From NCBI GenBank assembly GCA_946699065.1, contig CAMPDV010000146.1, positions 248,001 through 312,000 of the forward strand: 64,000 nucleotides of DNA. Direction: 5' to 3'. The notes beneath the pieces were generated by a model. The model was not told where the DNA came from. It saw only the letters and a program-made list of their open reading frames with translations, and searched no databases. Below, one piece after another: positions 1-11,639 of the stretch. Each line of letters starts with the position of its first letter. The first letter of the stretch is position 1. The translations under genes and the position numbers were made by a program. This DNA is from Loxodes magnus. Lineage: Eukaryota > Ciliophora > Karyorelictea > Loxodida > Loxodidae.

Positions 1-429
1 AGCATGGGTTTCCTCATCTTCTAAATGTTCTTGCTGTTCTTAAGCTAGTTCTTCAATCTGTTTTTCCAGATCTTTATTTTTTCCTATTAATGCTAAGATA
101 AGCTTAGCCATTTCCTCCTTCGTCATTCCTAAGATTTGTTCTTTATTGAGATCTCCGAGGTCCATGTAGGGGTTGAATGTCCTAATCTAGGCCTGAAAGT
201 TACTAATCTTTTGCTTCTTGGGAAGGTCCTCAGTCGATATTGTTGCATGTTAGTGTTTCTAGGGTTGTCTGGGGGGTGTTGTTTAGAGTTGCTCCTATAT
301 GGTTTAAGAAGAAGGTTTGGTTTTGGAAGATGACGTGTGGTGTTTAGAAATTTAGGTTTCCTGCTTCCTCTCTTCCTTTTTAGCTTAGAAAGAGGTGGTA
401 TAGAAGCCCTTTTTGAAACCTTCTACCAT
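1..429 (-). CDS. CWYC-family Gag-like protein, N-terminal part (runs off window)
   Basis: Open for 143 codons from an ATG at 429 to the left edge, with TAA/TAG as Gln. The protein starts M-V-E-G-F-K-K-G, the same K-K-G start seen in the elements at 41.69 and 63.1 kb (M-A-S-F-K-K-G, M-A-E-G-I-K-K-G). It has a Ser/Pro/Gln-rich stretch, then from about residue 100 a heptad-like Leu/Ile/Glu/Lys segment that should form a coiled coil. The zinc knuckle of the family would lie beyond the window. Inferred role: RNA-binding ORF1-type protein of a retroelement. It sits directly downstream of the gene at 547-1071 on the same strand and no disruption is visible. Base composition is less AT-rich than its surroundings. 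Confidence 0.6.
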
Positions 430-439
430 ATTTTTTTTT

Positions 440-1510
440 TTATCAACTAATGAAGTGTAATTATAGTTTTTCATTGTTCTTTACAATAGTTTTATTTCTT
501 CTTAAAAATAAAGTTTTTTTACTAAAATGCTAGAAATTCAATTAAATCAGTTAAAAAATAAGAAGTTCTTTTTGTAACGCAGAATTAAAATAATTCCACA
601 AATTATTTTTTGATGTAGATGCCTCAGTTTATAATTTGGTTTTTAAGGTATTGCTTCAATTTCCTTTATTTACTATTTTTAAAATCTTGGATATTTCTTT
701 CCTAATTAGTCTCTTATATATTTTGTCAAAATTATTAATTATAATTTTTAAATATTACGATGGAGTTTCCTAAGCTTTAGCTTGCTATAGCGGGTGGAAT
801 CTTCAGCATGAACTTAATCCAATAATTGGGAGGTGATGAAAAAGTTATCTTCATTCTTGATTGAGGAAGTTAAATACACATAATCGATTATGTCTTCCTC
901 AGCTTGGACTGATCCTTGGATCTGGAACAGAATGGACTTTGGCTTTAAAGATTATTTGTCTTGGAATCTGACTTGGGGTGATATTTGAGCTTTTACCTTG
1001 ATAGTCTTAAGAGATGCAATTTGCCATGAATCTATTTTCCAAGATATATCCTCTTTAACATTATTGAACATTTAAAATAGTGTTTAATCTAATAATGATG
1101 AAGCCATTTTAATTAATTATGTAATGTTGTAACCAATATTAATATCGATAAAATAAAAACTATTTATATTATTATTTTTATTTATAATTAAATATAGCAC
1201 TGAAGGGAAATTAAACATTAACCATAAATCCTAGTTATTTTTTGGCTACTTGAGTCCTTTAGATATTCTGTGAGGTCACGTACCTATTTATCTTTTCGGG
1301 AAGATGAAGTTCAATAAGGACAATTGAATTTAGCTTTTTCAATAGCTGTGCTAGGATTGTAGAGTCTACGGTGGGTTGGTATTGCCTTCAGTTAGTCGGA
1401 GAAGATAATTCCTTAAATATAATTTCTTGTGAGGATACTATGTATTGTACTTAATGAGTTTCTGTAAGTTAAAAATCTTGATCTCTTAAGCAACTTTAGA
1501 ATCTTAATTT
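440..1510. repeat. Inverted repeat IR3, left arm
   Basis: Reverse-complement match to about 46,370-47,400. Anchors are the block near 1,265-1,320 (pairing with about 46,550-46,600) and the block near 470-545 (pairing with about 47,310-47,390). There are many substitutions and several one-base indels, so this is an old duplication. Each arm carries a copy of the same gene; the left copy keeps the better reading frame. Confidence 0.75.
547..1071 (-). CDS. Unknown 174-aa protein, IR3 left copy
   Basis: ATG at 1071, open to a TGA at 547-549 (a second in-frame TGA lies nine bases further on, so the end could be later). I do not recognise the family. Visible are the runs S-W-Q-I-A-S-L-K, V-R-F-Q-D-K-Q-S-L, A-E-E-D-I-I-D-Y and L-T-S-S-I-K-N-E-D. 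The copy at 46.85 kb preserves parts of these in different frames, so it is a broken sister. Two tandem fragments near 35.75-36.03 kb share the E-E-D-I...Y-L region. Soluble, mixed-charge protein with no membrane segment. The multi-copy state suggests a mobile-element or duplicated family gene; function unknown. Confidence 0.5.
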
Positions 1511-1514
1511 TAAT

Positions 1515-2750
1515 GATATATAATCTATAATTGATACTTTTCTTAATTAATTAATATTTAAATTAGGCTAGTAATTATAATTAGAATAAATAGAAAAATA
1601 AAAGTATATTAATAAAACTTTAATCAATTCTTTATTTAAACTTATCACTTTAGTCAGAGTTTCAATTCCAAAGGATTATAATATTTTACAATTAATCAGT
1701 TAATTAATATAGCTAAACTGCTTATAAATAGAAAAATGTGAGGAAATTTAATTTTTATATTTTACTACTAGTAAAAAGTAAAGATATTAATATAGATACT
1801 CTAATGTTAAAATTATTAATTCCTATAAAAGTATTTAAAATTATACTAAAACAATATTTATTAATTAATTCAAATCTTTAATTCACTTTTACAGTTTGAG
1901 GGTTATCTAGCTCTCGATATGCTGTGTTTTCTGAACTTCTTTGACGAACATAACGGGGATATTCTGTTGTTATCAGTTTCTACAAACAAGATTGACTTTT
2001 GTATTGAATGCATATTCCATGATTATTTGTTTCAAGTCATACTGAAACCGAATAATTTCAAGATGGTTCCTTTAAAACCTTGATTTAATGAGGAACCTTC
2101 CTAATGATTGGAGTATAATTAAGAAGTTAAAAATCTAACTCTAAGCATACTTTTAATTATTAATAAGAAGTTAATAAATTAAAAAGTAACTTAAATTGCT
2201 TCATTTAAATACATTAAATGCTTTACTTCTAACTATACATTTTTTAATATAATTAGTTATATAAAATAAGTACAAATCAACTGTAATGTAAAATAGCTCT
2301 AGCACTGATTTAATTATAATATATATTTTAATTTTTAGATAATTTTACAGTTTAAATATTAAATACAATAAAATTACAAATCTTGGTCAATTTTATTTCT
2401 CAAATAAACAATATTAAGTAATCTTTAGCAGTTTCATAGAATGTAGATTGATAATAAAAAAACTACAAATTTATAACCTTATTCAGTAAATTAAAGAGAT
2501 TACCAATCAAATCTTTTCCTTATATTTTATAGGATAAAACTTCAAAAGAAAGTAATCATCATTCTGATCACTTTGTTTGCTCTTAAATATTGCCCTTTAA
2601 TTTAAACTTTCAATAAGGAGTAAAAGAGTCTTTAAAAGATTTTGATAATTAAATTAAATAAGATGCTTAGTAAGAAACAGATAATTTTTCAAGAGAAATT
2701 AAATTCTAATGAAAGCAAAACAGTTTTATTTCTACGTTAATAACCCTGGA
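1515..2750. other. AT-rich stretch with one less AT-rich patch
   Basis: No convincing gene. The patch at about 1,890-2,110 is less AT-rich and shares about 20 bases (a TAACGGGGATAT core followed by CTGTTGT) with the GC-rich island near 52.0 kb. In one forward frame both read N-G-D-I-L-L. The rest is A/T-rich without motifs. Confidence 0.4.
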
Positions 2751-2753
2751 AAA

Positions 2754-3580
2754 ATGGAGAGTAACAAAAAATAAATAATTTAGCTAAGAAAGGTTAAGAG
2801 ATAAACAAGAACTAGAAATAAAAATAAAAATCACAATTCACCAAAATCTTCATCGTCATATCCAGAGAAAACGATTATAAGCAAAATAAATTAAATAATC
2901 ATTAATTTAAAAAATATTAACCTTAAATTAAAAAAACAAATGTGAAAATCTTTTTTTACCAAACACGATGAGATAATCTACAATCTTTCAGAGAGAATAA
3001 GCACTCATAAAATTCATTGAGCAACTTAATTTATAAACGACATACTTATGAAAATAATTTCTTTTTATTAAGCTTTAATAGAAGAACAACTGTGGCTTTC
3101 ATCAAAATTTAAATCAATAAAGAAAATTTCAATTATCACATAAGTAATTAATAATGATATCATGAATAATTAAGTAAATTACTATCTAAAAATTTAAAGA
3201 ACTGAAATAGCTAAAAGATTGAAAAAACTAAAAAATAAAATTTTCAGTGTAAAAAGCAGAAATAGAGATTAAGAGATGCTGATATAGCGCTTCTTTCCAA
3301 CATCATATTAAAATTATGGTTCCAAAATATTTAAAAGACAAAAGATTAAAGAATCTTAGAAGTACTAAAAAAATATTTTTAAATTCAAACAGAGTATCAA
3401 AAAAAGATTATACACAGAAAAAATTAGCCAGATAAAGAAGGAGTGATAACATTCACATTAAAAAATGGAAGAGGAATTTAACCTTGATAAAAATGTACAG
3501 CTGAAATTGGTAGAAAACCATTCGAAAACAAATATGTTTAAGCTTTAGTTGATAATAATAATTAATCTTCTATTCAAATT
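2754..3580 (+). pseudogene. Decayed CWYC-family Gag-like element
   Basis: Begins M-E-S-N-K-K and reads as a Lys/Asn-rich coiled coil. Near 3,265-3,310 is a damaged zinc knuckle, K-R-C-W-Y-S followed by A-S-F-Q-H, in which Cys2 of C-x2-C-x4-H-x4-C has become Ser and the last Cys is lost. Trp is written TGA. Similar copies lie at 17.05 and 51.48 kb. Knuckle loss and frame changes mark it as a relic. Confidence 0.5.
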
Positions 3581-4689
3581 TTTGTGCAATTGAAATAAGC
3601 TATACAGAAGAAAGCTATTTAAAGCACGAAATTGGAATAGATAGAAATAGATGCAAACGAAAAACATAAAAAGTCATATTAGATGATAAGCCAGATGCAG
3701 TAAGATAATATGTGATGGTAAAAACTCCAGATTTTCAGATGCCTAAAGTAAGAATGGTGAAAAAGATTAGAGACATAAAGTTGGAAATGGTGAATTTATT
3801 AATATGAGAAAAGACTTAAATAAATATGATTTGTATATAAATTTTAGGTTGCATTTAGGTTTTAAGAAGAATATAATATTCAGGAATAATTAAATTTGAT
3901 TTGGTTATAATTAAGAAATAAATGATTTGGTATGTTTAAATATGAATAAAATAGAAATAGTTTAGGATTAAAAATAGATTTTGAATATAAATTTAAGATA
4001 ATAAAGAAAATAAGTTAAACTGATATGCTAATTAATTAATTATAGGTTTAAATACTTATAGTTTTAAATTATCTAAAGCATTATTAATCCATTAAAAAAT
4101 ATTGCTCTTAAGATAAAATTTAACTTTCTTAGTTGTAATAAAATTGAAGCATTCATACTTTTGTCATAATTTATATTTAATAAAAATTATCTTATAAAAA
4201 GGGATAAAGATTTAAAGTTTAAAGTAATTTTCTTAAAATAGTAAAATAAAATAGTTGATTAAAGATATGAAAGTAAGCTAGAATATTAATTAAGTAGTGT
4301 ATTTTATATATTAAGGCTAGAGTTATAAATAAATATAAAATAATTAGTATAAAGTGTATAAAAGGCTTACTGTTGTAGCTTTAAATTTAGAAACTATAAT
4401 AAGTTAAATAAGCAAATTATCTATTTAATTTTATATTTTAGCAAACTATGAAAATAACTATGTTATGCAATTAGTCTTTAAATTATTAAAATTATATAAA
4501 AGTAAATTAAAATTTATTAATCCAAAGCTTTAAATCAAACTAAATTCAATTTCTATTAGATATTTTAGCTAAATCAAACTCTTATAGTTTAAACATTCTT
4601 TATGTAACATTTTTACCTAAATTATTCTGCATCAATTCATTAAAATTTATCTCTACCTAAATAATATTCTTCTTGAGGGTGTAATCAAA

Positions 4690-5480
4690 ATGGCAGGAGG
4701 TCTCAAGAAGGGTTCCAGGCTCCATAGATAAAGGAGCAAAAGCCAGACACTTCTAATTCTTCATCCATCAAGTCTTCCTTAATAAAATAATAATCTTCGT
4801 ATTATTAATAGCCTCCAATAGTTGAAAATTTAAGACAATCTTAAATAAAATAAGAACTTAAATAAGTATAAACAGAATAAAGCTAATAATAAAATATCGA
4901 CTTTCTTCCTAAACCGAGACCAAGTAACTATAGGAAAAAAGAGAATCCAAAAAAGATGCAAAAACAGACAAATGAAGAATAATTATTAATTGAAAGTCTT
5001 TTGAAATCTGTACGTATTCTGTAAGAAGAAGTAAAAATACTAAGATAAGAAAACAAAAAATTATTAGAAAAAAGTTAAAATACTGAAGAAAGATTAGTCA
5101 AATAAGAAATCGAAGTATAGCAACTTGGACAAAAAAGAATAGAATCTCTAATCTAAGAAATAAAATTTGAAATAGAAGATGATAGGCAAATAGAACCAAC
5201 CAATATTAGAAGGACCCTCAAGCGATGTTACCTGTGCTTATCAAGATTTCATAGATTCAAGAGTTGCAAGATATACGGGGAAAAGATGAAGAGAAATAGC
5301 GAAGAAATCTGAAGAGAATTAAAAAGAATTTACGTGACGATGGAAAGAAGAATTTACAGAAGAAGAATTTTCATTTGAGTTCCAGAACTCCGAAAAAACT
5401 GGATGACCCGAACTTTTATTTTAAGCATCCAGAAGGGATTATTGGATGTCAGTGGAAATGAAGTTGAATTACCTCAAAGC
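4690..5480 (+). pseudogene. CWYC-family Gag-like element, IR1 left copy
   Basis: Family start (M-A-G-G-L-K-K-G) at 4690, then a reading-frame change within the first ten codons. After that one frame stays open to about 5,480: a Gln-rich leader, a coiled coil, and an intact CCHC knuckle near 5,225 (C-Y-L-C-L-S-R-F-H-R-F-K-S-C), followed by the R-R-I-Y-R-R-R block. The same early frame offset is in the right-arm copy, so it predates the duplication (an old indel or a very small intron). The right copy has also lost the last knuckle Cys. Inferred: retroelement ORF1-like nucleic-acid-binding protein. Confidence 0.6.
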
Positions 5481-6010
5481 TACAAACACTTTAATTAAGT
5501 TTATTATTATTATTATTATATTGTTCTTGAGTAATTTTCAAACTATTTATAGAGAAAACTCAATTTATTAGAAGGTTGATAGTATCTTGCTAGATCTTAG
5601 GAGAAAAAATAAAAAAGGTAAAATGATTAAGCTTTGTTAGCAATAACAATATGACTACCAAGTTTAAACAGTAAATTGATATAATTTAAATGACCTGATA
5701 GAAATAGCCAGAATAATAAAGATTATGAAGAGTTTAAACTAATTAAAAATAAATTATGATGTATTACTAAATTCTATAATAAATTATTACTTAAAAAGAA
5801 TAAATTCTTTTTATACTGATAAAATAAAGAATAAATAGAAGTATTTATATAAAAGATAAGAGTGTTAAGGAAGAAAAAAAAGATTTATGAATTCTGAAAA
5901 GAATTCTTCACAATAAAAAAAATTATAAAAGATAATTATTTTATAAATCCATATTTCCTAAATAAATAGACTATATTTTCTTTTCTAAATTATTATTTAT
6001 AATTAATAAA
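5481..6010. other. AT-rich spacer in IR1 left arm
   Basis: Starts with an ATT microsatellite at about 5,502-5,520, the probable 3' tail of the preceding element, then A/T-rich sequence leading to the next gene. Around 5,640-5,670 is the empty site matching the roughly 260-base insertion in the right arm near 61.9 kb. Confidence 0.5.
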
Positions 6011-7987
6011 ACGCAAGTCATTTTAATTTTCGACGAGCAAGTCTTTAGAGAAAAAACTAAAATCACCAAGGTTGCACCTCAAGGAGTTAAAGCTAGTGTT
6101 ATCATAAAGTGATTGATAAACTAATAGCTGATTAATGAAAAAATGATGCTAGATTAAATTAACTTTACTTACTTTTAGGATAAAAAGTAGATTAGTTTTT
6201 TATATGCTGCTAGTTAAGAGTAATACATTCCAAAATTAGTATGTGAACAAAGCAAAGAAGATTGCAGCTCTGATAAGAAAATGATAATAATAGAAATTAT
6301 TGCCAAAAACAAATAAGATTAGCAATAAATATTATAGTCAGCTTCATTAAATTAACTTTAGCATTAGAATAGAATGAAAAGCCACATTTTATAATTAAAA
6401 GGAAAAGCGAAAAATAAGGATTAAAGATCACGATCGAGAAGCTCATAAGCATTAAACCGTTAATAAAGCATAAATTAAAGTATAGAAGAAAACAGTTACT
6501 TGAATTCTAAGAGTTCTAAAATACATAGAAAGACTGAAAGAAAGATATGGGAAGTAGTAGAAATGATGAATACTTATAATAAAAGAGTTTAATGAGTTAT
6601 AGGATAAAATAATTAAGGCTTTAAGGAGAGAAATTTACTATCTCAAAAAGACAAAATATGTGAGGAATTAAAAGAATCTCGTTCAACAGTATATGGTTAT
6701 GAACGACATCTATATAAGATGGGTCAAAATTGGTTTTTTGATATTTAATAGCATTTCTAAGACAAAATTGGAACTCTCTACAAATACAATGATGAGATGA
6801 AGAAATCGGTAAAATACTCTATTTAAAACTTCAAAAGTAGTCATATATAAGAATTTTACTAGTATGTTATTAAGAATTTAAAGCAAAATTTAATCTATTT
6901 AGGCCATAAGGAATGCTGCATCAACAGAAATAATTTGACTTTTGATTAGAAAAATATGCTAGTAGAAATAATAAATGCCATAATTAAGAAAGTTGATAAA
7001 GGATCTTCTAATATATTGAATAAATAACTGGATCTTGTCAATACAATCAACTGACAAAAGTTGGGATGGAATCAACCTGAATCGGATTCTATTTAAGAAG
7101 AAGTTTTATAAATTAATACAAACCCCTAAAGCGAAAATCTTAACCTTCAATAAAAAGACAACTTCCAAGAGTAAAATTTAAATCTTCACCAGAATTTTGA
7201 TTAATAAGTCGATAATTTGTAGTTTAAAATTCCATCCGATGTAAAATTGTATTCCTAAGTATGAACTTAATCTCAGAACGATGAAATTTAGAGTGTCAAA
7301 TAGAAAGAAGATCTCCCTTCTTAGAAGTTTTGCTAAGATTAAATAGAGAATAAACTAACGATAATTATAAATAATTATTAGCAAATATTAAAAAGCCTAT
7401 TAGAAGTAGGTTACTCCTTAGAGTAAATTGTAAGCTGCTGGATATAAAATGAAGGTAATATTTAGCTTATTTTGAAAAGTTTAAATGAATCTTATCCTAA
7501 TTAATATAAAATTCATAATGAAGAAGTTTTCAAGTTTATTGAGTATCTATAATAAAGCTCTGTGAAGAAATAAAAATAGTTCATATAAAGGGCAGCCTTA
7601 TATATAATTGAATATATGACTTAGGAAGACTAAAGCTAGAATGCTAAATTAGAATAAATTTAATATAATCAATTTGAAAATTAGAATCCAAAAAATTTAG
7701 ATTGACTGAACTAAAGTGAATGGGAATAATCTAATAGTTTGTTTTAAAGCTTTTAGATTAATAAAGTAGAGAATTACCAGGATTAGTAAATTTTAGGAAA
7801 TTTTATTACAACATATAATAAAAGCGAAATAAACTAAAATGATGAAGAATGAAATAATATCACTTATACTCAAGAAAATCCCTAAAATAAAATATAAGAG
7901 GAGGAAGAATAGATACTAGATTTCATGCAAAGAGATTACGTATAAGAATATAAAAATCAAGATTGTAGATTTGAATTTGACATTTGA
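6011..7987 (+). pseudogene. UBA-domain gene, IR1 left copy, start codon lost
   Basis: Exactly the same length (1,977 bases) and frame as the right-arm copy at 59,551-61,527, ending at the equivalent TGA. Where the right arm has ATG the left has ACG at 6011-6013, and a Leu TTA codon (about codon 34) has become TGA here. The frame otherwise stays open as a Gln/Asn-rich protein, so decay is recent or a downstream Met (M-M-L-D) is used. Domain content is given under the right copy. Confidence 0.7.
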
Positions 7988-8650
7988 TCTAACGGAAATT
8001 TGCATAATTGACTATTATTTATAAAGTTATTAATATTAGTAAGGGAATTAACTTTTGCTAAATGTTCTTAAATTTCATAGAAATAAAAGGATTAAATAAA
8101 TTAATAGTTTTAAATACTTCTTAAGTTTTAAAAAGCTATAAAATTGATAAAGAAGATATTATCATTTTATTATATATTGAACGCATTTTTTGATTTTACT
8201 CATTTAAATGAATCTAAAGTTTAAAGTAATAAGCATTATAATTAAAAAGGTTAGAGTAGCTTAATTATAATAGATAAAACTCCTTATGATATTTTACTTT
8301 TTAGACTTATATCTAACAACTATTTTCTATAAGTATCTTTAAATAATAAACTTATTCAAACTAAGTTTTAACCTAAAAAGAATTTGATTAATAACATTTT
8401 TACTTATTTGTTTATGCTAATATCAATCTATAAGATATTATTTCTTAAAAAAGAACTCTATTTTATCTAATCATTTACTCTATCATTTTCACCTTCAATT
8501 CAAACTATTTAATTATATCGAGTCATATCTAGTAAATCCTTAAAACATTTAATAATAAGTGATTTAGAGAAAAAATTGTAAATTAGATATTAAGTGCATT
8601 ATATAAAAAATTAAGCTATCTATATATAATACCAAACATATTTTTATTAT
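7988..8650. other. AT-rich spacer in IR1 left arm
   Basis: No gene seen; strongly A/T-rich and mirrored in the right arm at about 58,900-59,540. Confidence 0.5.
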
Positions 8651-8657
8651 ATCAAAA

Positions 8658-9650
8658 ATGCTACTTTTCTTTCAAAAAATCTCTTCTGAACAGGATCCAT
8701 CCCAATCCAATTACGATTAGCAAAAATACTCTAAGAATTCAAAGCTATGTAATAGGAGAATTTTAAACTTTTAAGAAACGTACAAGAGTTTGAAGGAAAA
8801 ATCGCATACCTAATGTCTAACACATAAATACTAAAAAATTAAAATTTACAACCAGTCAATCTGAGAATTGAACAAATAGAATCTAAATTCAATCAATTAG
8901 CGGAACTGACTGAAATCTTATTTCTAAAAAATACATCAACAAATTACCTCATAGATGTAGAGCCAAATCCTCGAACAGCAAAAATTCCTTAGCAAAGAAT
9001 AGAGAGTAATGCTGGTATTGCAGGAAATATGATCACATTTTAAGATATTGAAAAAAACTCTAATAAAATAAAAACTTGAAAGCTTTAAGTTATGGAGATC
9101 CATAAGTAATCTATACTGCACTCCAGAAGGTTTATTATAAAAAAATAAATAGGGAGGAGCAGTCTAACTGCTAAGAACATAATCTGGTACCAGGAAGAAC
9201 CCCTTAGTTGAAGAACCAAAAAGAGGAGAGAAGATCGAAGAGGCATCAAGTAGTATTAATGATGAAAGATATCAGATACAAAGGTCTCTTGGGGTAGCAT
9301 TCCAATCGCCGCCCTATAGAAGACAAATTCACAAGGATGTGCTAGCACTACGGAAGATTTAGCAAGGAATTTTTTTAACTTAAAGTATCTTTATTAAAAA
9401 ACGCATCATTATGCGCTTTATAATCTCATTTATTTATACAGAAAAAAGATATACATGAGAGATGATGAAGGACATCGCATTTGCATAATAAAGAATAAAT
9501 TTGAATATGTTTGGAATCGAACTTGATTGAAGCAAGATGCCCGTAATTAAAAAGAATGAACGGAGTACTACAAGATATGTCAAAGAAGACTCAGAAGAAG
9601 ATTGAAAATGGAATAAAACTTAATACAATTTTAAACTTTAAACTTTTTTA
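8658..9650 (+). pseudogene. CWYC-family element interrupted by a nested short element (left arm)
   Basis: Starts M-L-L-F-F-Q-K-I-S-S-E-Q-D, close to the intact element at 9872 (M-E-N-F-L-Q-K-T-S-S-Q-K-D). The knuckle near 9,010 reads C-W-Y-C-R-K-Y-D-H with Trp as TGG, then L-W-R-S-I-S-N-L-Y-C-T-P-E-G. A short LLGG element follows at 9,130-9,435, after which the frame resumes with R-K-K-I-Y-M-R and ends E-E-D-[TGA]-K-W. Two or more frameshifts make it non-functional. Its 3' end has a hairpin (GTGGT...GCCAC, about 9,655-9,690). The same nested arrangement is in the right arm, so insertion predates the duplication. Confidence 0.65.
9130..9435 (+). mobile_element. Short LLGG/HH-type element nested in the CWYC element
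   Basis: About 305 bases, less AT-rich than its surroundings, splitting the E-G-L-L / R-K-K-I-Y block of the host element. It ends with a degenerate hairpin (ACGCATCATTATGCGC region, 9,400-9,425) and a TTTATTTATA tail, like the other hairpin-tailed elements here. Mirrored at 58,080-58,390. Confidence 0.6.
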
Positions 9651-9865
9651 TTAGTGGTAAACCAAATAAAAGTGACGCCACGTTAATATATTATGCTATG
9701 TTACGTTATATTTTTTTAGCATAACATATGCTTTTCTTCAATTATTTATACTCCTTGATTGATTTAATAAAATAAATGATGAACTCATAGCAAACTAAAA
9801 AAGGTATAAATATTTTTAATTTGGTAATAAGTTATTAAAATTAAAGTTATTAAATTCTATATATA

Positions 9866-10617
9866 GAAAAAATGGAAAATTTCTTGTAAAAAACCTCTTC
9901 TCAAAAGGATTCATCTTACGAGCAATAAAATATATTTTAAGCACTCCAATTGCTGTAATAAGAAAATTTCAACCTCCTAAGAACAGTTCAAGAACTAGAA
10001 AGAGAAATAGAGCACCTGATGTACAGTTAATAAGAATAAATGAAAAATGAAAATAAATAGACAGGAAACAACAAAATAGAAAAGCTAGAGAAAAAATTCG
10101 ACTAATTCGCAGAACTAGCTGAAAGCATATTTTTGCAAAATATACAGGGGAATGATCCTATGGATGTGGAGAAACAGCCTGCAATAAAAGATATTCCCTA
10201 TAGGAAAATACTGCGATGCTGATACTGCAAGAGACCAGGACACAAAGTTAGAAACTGCTTCTAATTCCAATAAAAACAGAAAGCAGAAAATTTAAAGCTA
10301 TGAAGAACCATAAGTAAACTATATTGCACTGCGGAAGGAAGAATTTATAGAAGAAAGATGTACGCAGGGCATGAAATTCTAGAAGACGTGATTATAGCAG
10401 GACAAAGAAGAAATGAACAAATGCTTGGAATGAAGATTGATTGAAGCAAGATTACGAAAATAAAAAAGGGAGAACTCAGCACAGATAGATATGTGCTTCA
10501 AGAAGAAGACCCAGAAGAATACTGGAAATGGAAATTTTAACAAAATTATTAAACTTTAAAAAGTGACGAACCTTATTGATAGGTGGGATCACTATAATTA
10601 ATTAATTATTATTATAT
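9866..10617 (+). mobile_element. Complete CWYC-family element, present only in the left arm
   Basis: About 750 bases inserted at a site that is uninterrupted in the right arm (empty site near 57,560). The flanking sequence TTCTATATA...ATTATTTTAAA is continuous there. Target duplication is short and A/T-only (about TATATA), so its exact length is ambiguous. The element holds one intact ORF, then a 3' hairpin (AGTGA...TCACT with an inner ACCT/AGGT stem, about 10,562-10,594) and an AATTAATTAATTATTATT tail. ORF1, hairpin, A/T tail and target duplication together resemble a non-LTR, target-primed insertion. Confidence 0.8.
9872..10579 (+). CDS. Intact CWYC-family Gag-like protein, 235 aa
   Basis: The best-preserved member. 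ATG 9872, TGA 10577-10579, one frame. Residues about 20-100 are Gln/Glu/Leu-rich and predicted coiled coil. Residues about 117-130 form a perfect C-x2-C-x4-H-x4-C knuckle (C-[TGA]-Y-C-K-R-P-G-H-K-V-R-N-C). Then L-[TGA]-R-T-I-S-K-L-Y-C, G-R-I-Y-R-R-K-M-Y, and a C-terminal I-D-[TGA]-S-K-I ... E-E-Y-W-K-W-K. At the first two TGA positions and at the E-E-x-W position sister copies carry TGG where this one has TGA or the reverse, which fixes TGA as Trp. Inferred role: RNA chaperone-like ORF1 binding the element's own transcript. No enzymatic domain. Confidence 0.8.
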
Positions 10618-10876
10618 AATTATTTTAAATTATTTATATCTATAATATTTATGACTGATTTGATGTCTCAAACTATTTATTTTGATTAAAAACAACAATT
10701 TGATATATTAATTTTAGATAATCTAATTAAATAATTTTATTTTCTTATTCTTTAAAATATTAATTTTTCTATTTCTTAATTCTAAATCTTTTTCTTTAAT
10801 ATAGCTCACATTTAATTTTTAATGAAACTATTAATTTGTAACAAAAAAGTAAGATGTAATAAAAAGGGAATTTAAG

Positions 10877-11350
10877 ATGAAAGTCTAAACAATAATTTTG
10901 GAGAGGAAATAGAGCCTTGAATATGTTACTTGATATTCAATTCTTAAATCTTGCTAAGATTTATTAATATATTTAGTATTTACTAATAGTTAAAAACTCT
11001 AAGTAAAAGTACCAATACTGATTTTCTCATGCCACCATTCTCGAACTTGGATTGCTTGGTATATTGCAAAAAGGTATGAAGAGGTTTCGAAGTTATGCTA
11101 GAAATCTTTGCAAATGCTGAAAAAAATGCTAACTTATAGGTATAGGATCTGTAAGTATCCTTAATTAAAAAATGTGTCTTTCTTTGTAAAATTTTATTGA
11201 AATTCAGAACCAAGGAGAAGCTAACAAGACTCAAATTGAGAACTTAACAAGATAGAACATTTTTTTAAAACGCTTATATATCTTATGGTGCAATGTGATC
11301 AATTAAAGAACTTATAAAACAAAAAATATTTTTCTCTAGGTTGACCTAAT
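10877..11350 (+). pseudogene. HH-family gene, IR1 left copy (broken)
   Basis: Left-arm sister of the 158-aa gene at 56,829-57,305. The ATG (10877) and first part match (M-K-V-Q-T-I-I-L), but the E-N-L-L-H-H-R block of the right copy has been mutated (a few bases lost near 11,115-11,145) and the frame shifts. Confidence 0.5.
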
Positions 11351-11639
11351 AATGGTAGAGCCATGTAAATTAACTTATTTATGGATTTATGAATTTAATT
11401 AGATTTTATCAAAATTAAAAAAATATTTTAAAATAAAATGTAGAAAATTATTTTTGATAAAGAATAAAAATATTAGTATATCTTAATTTTTATAATTTTT
11501 AGATTTAAATAATTTTTAATTATTATAAACAGTTTTTGCAATAAATTAAAGTTAAAATTAATTTTAAGGAAAATGATTTAAAAGTTATAAATTAGATTAA
11601 ATGAAGTTATAAGAAGGATAGAGTTATTTCATATATCAA

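Larger units (their letters stand above)
3805..11545 (+). repeat. Large inverted repeat IR1, left arm
   Basis: Reverse-complement match to 56,632-64,000. Anchors: 3,805-3,890 pairs with the last bases of the window, 8,656-8,800 with about 58,770-58,900, and 11,353-11,543 with about 56,630-56,820. The arms are nearly collinear but the sum of paired coordinates drifts from about 67,540 to 68,180 because of arm-specific insertions. The outer end on the right is cut by the window. Spacer is about 45 kb. Substitutions and a lost start codon show these are diverged copies, not one sequence read twice. Confidence 0.9.
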
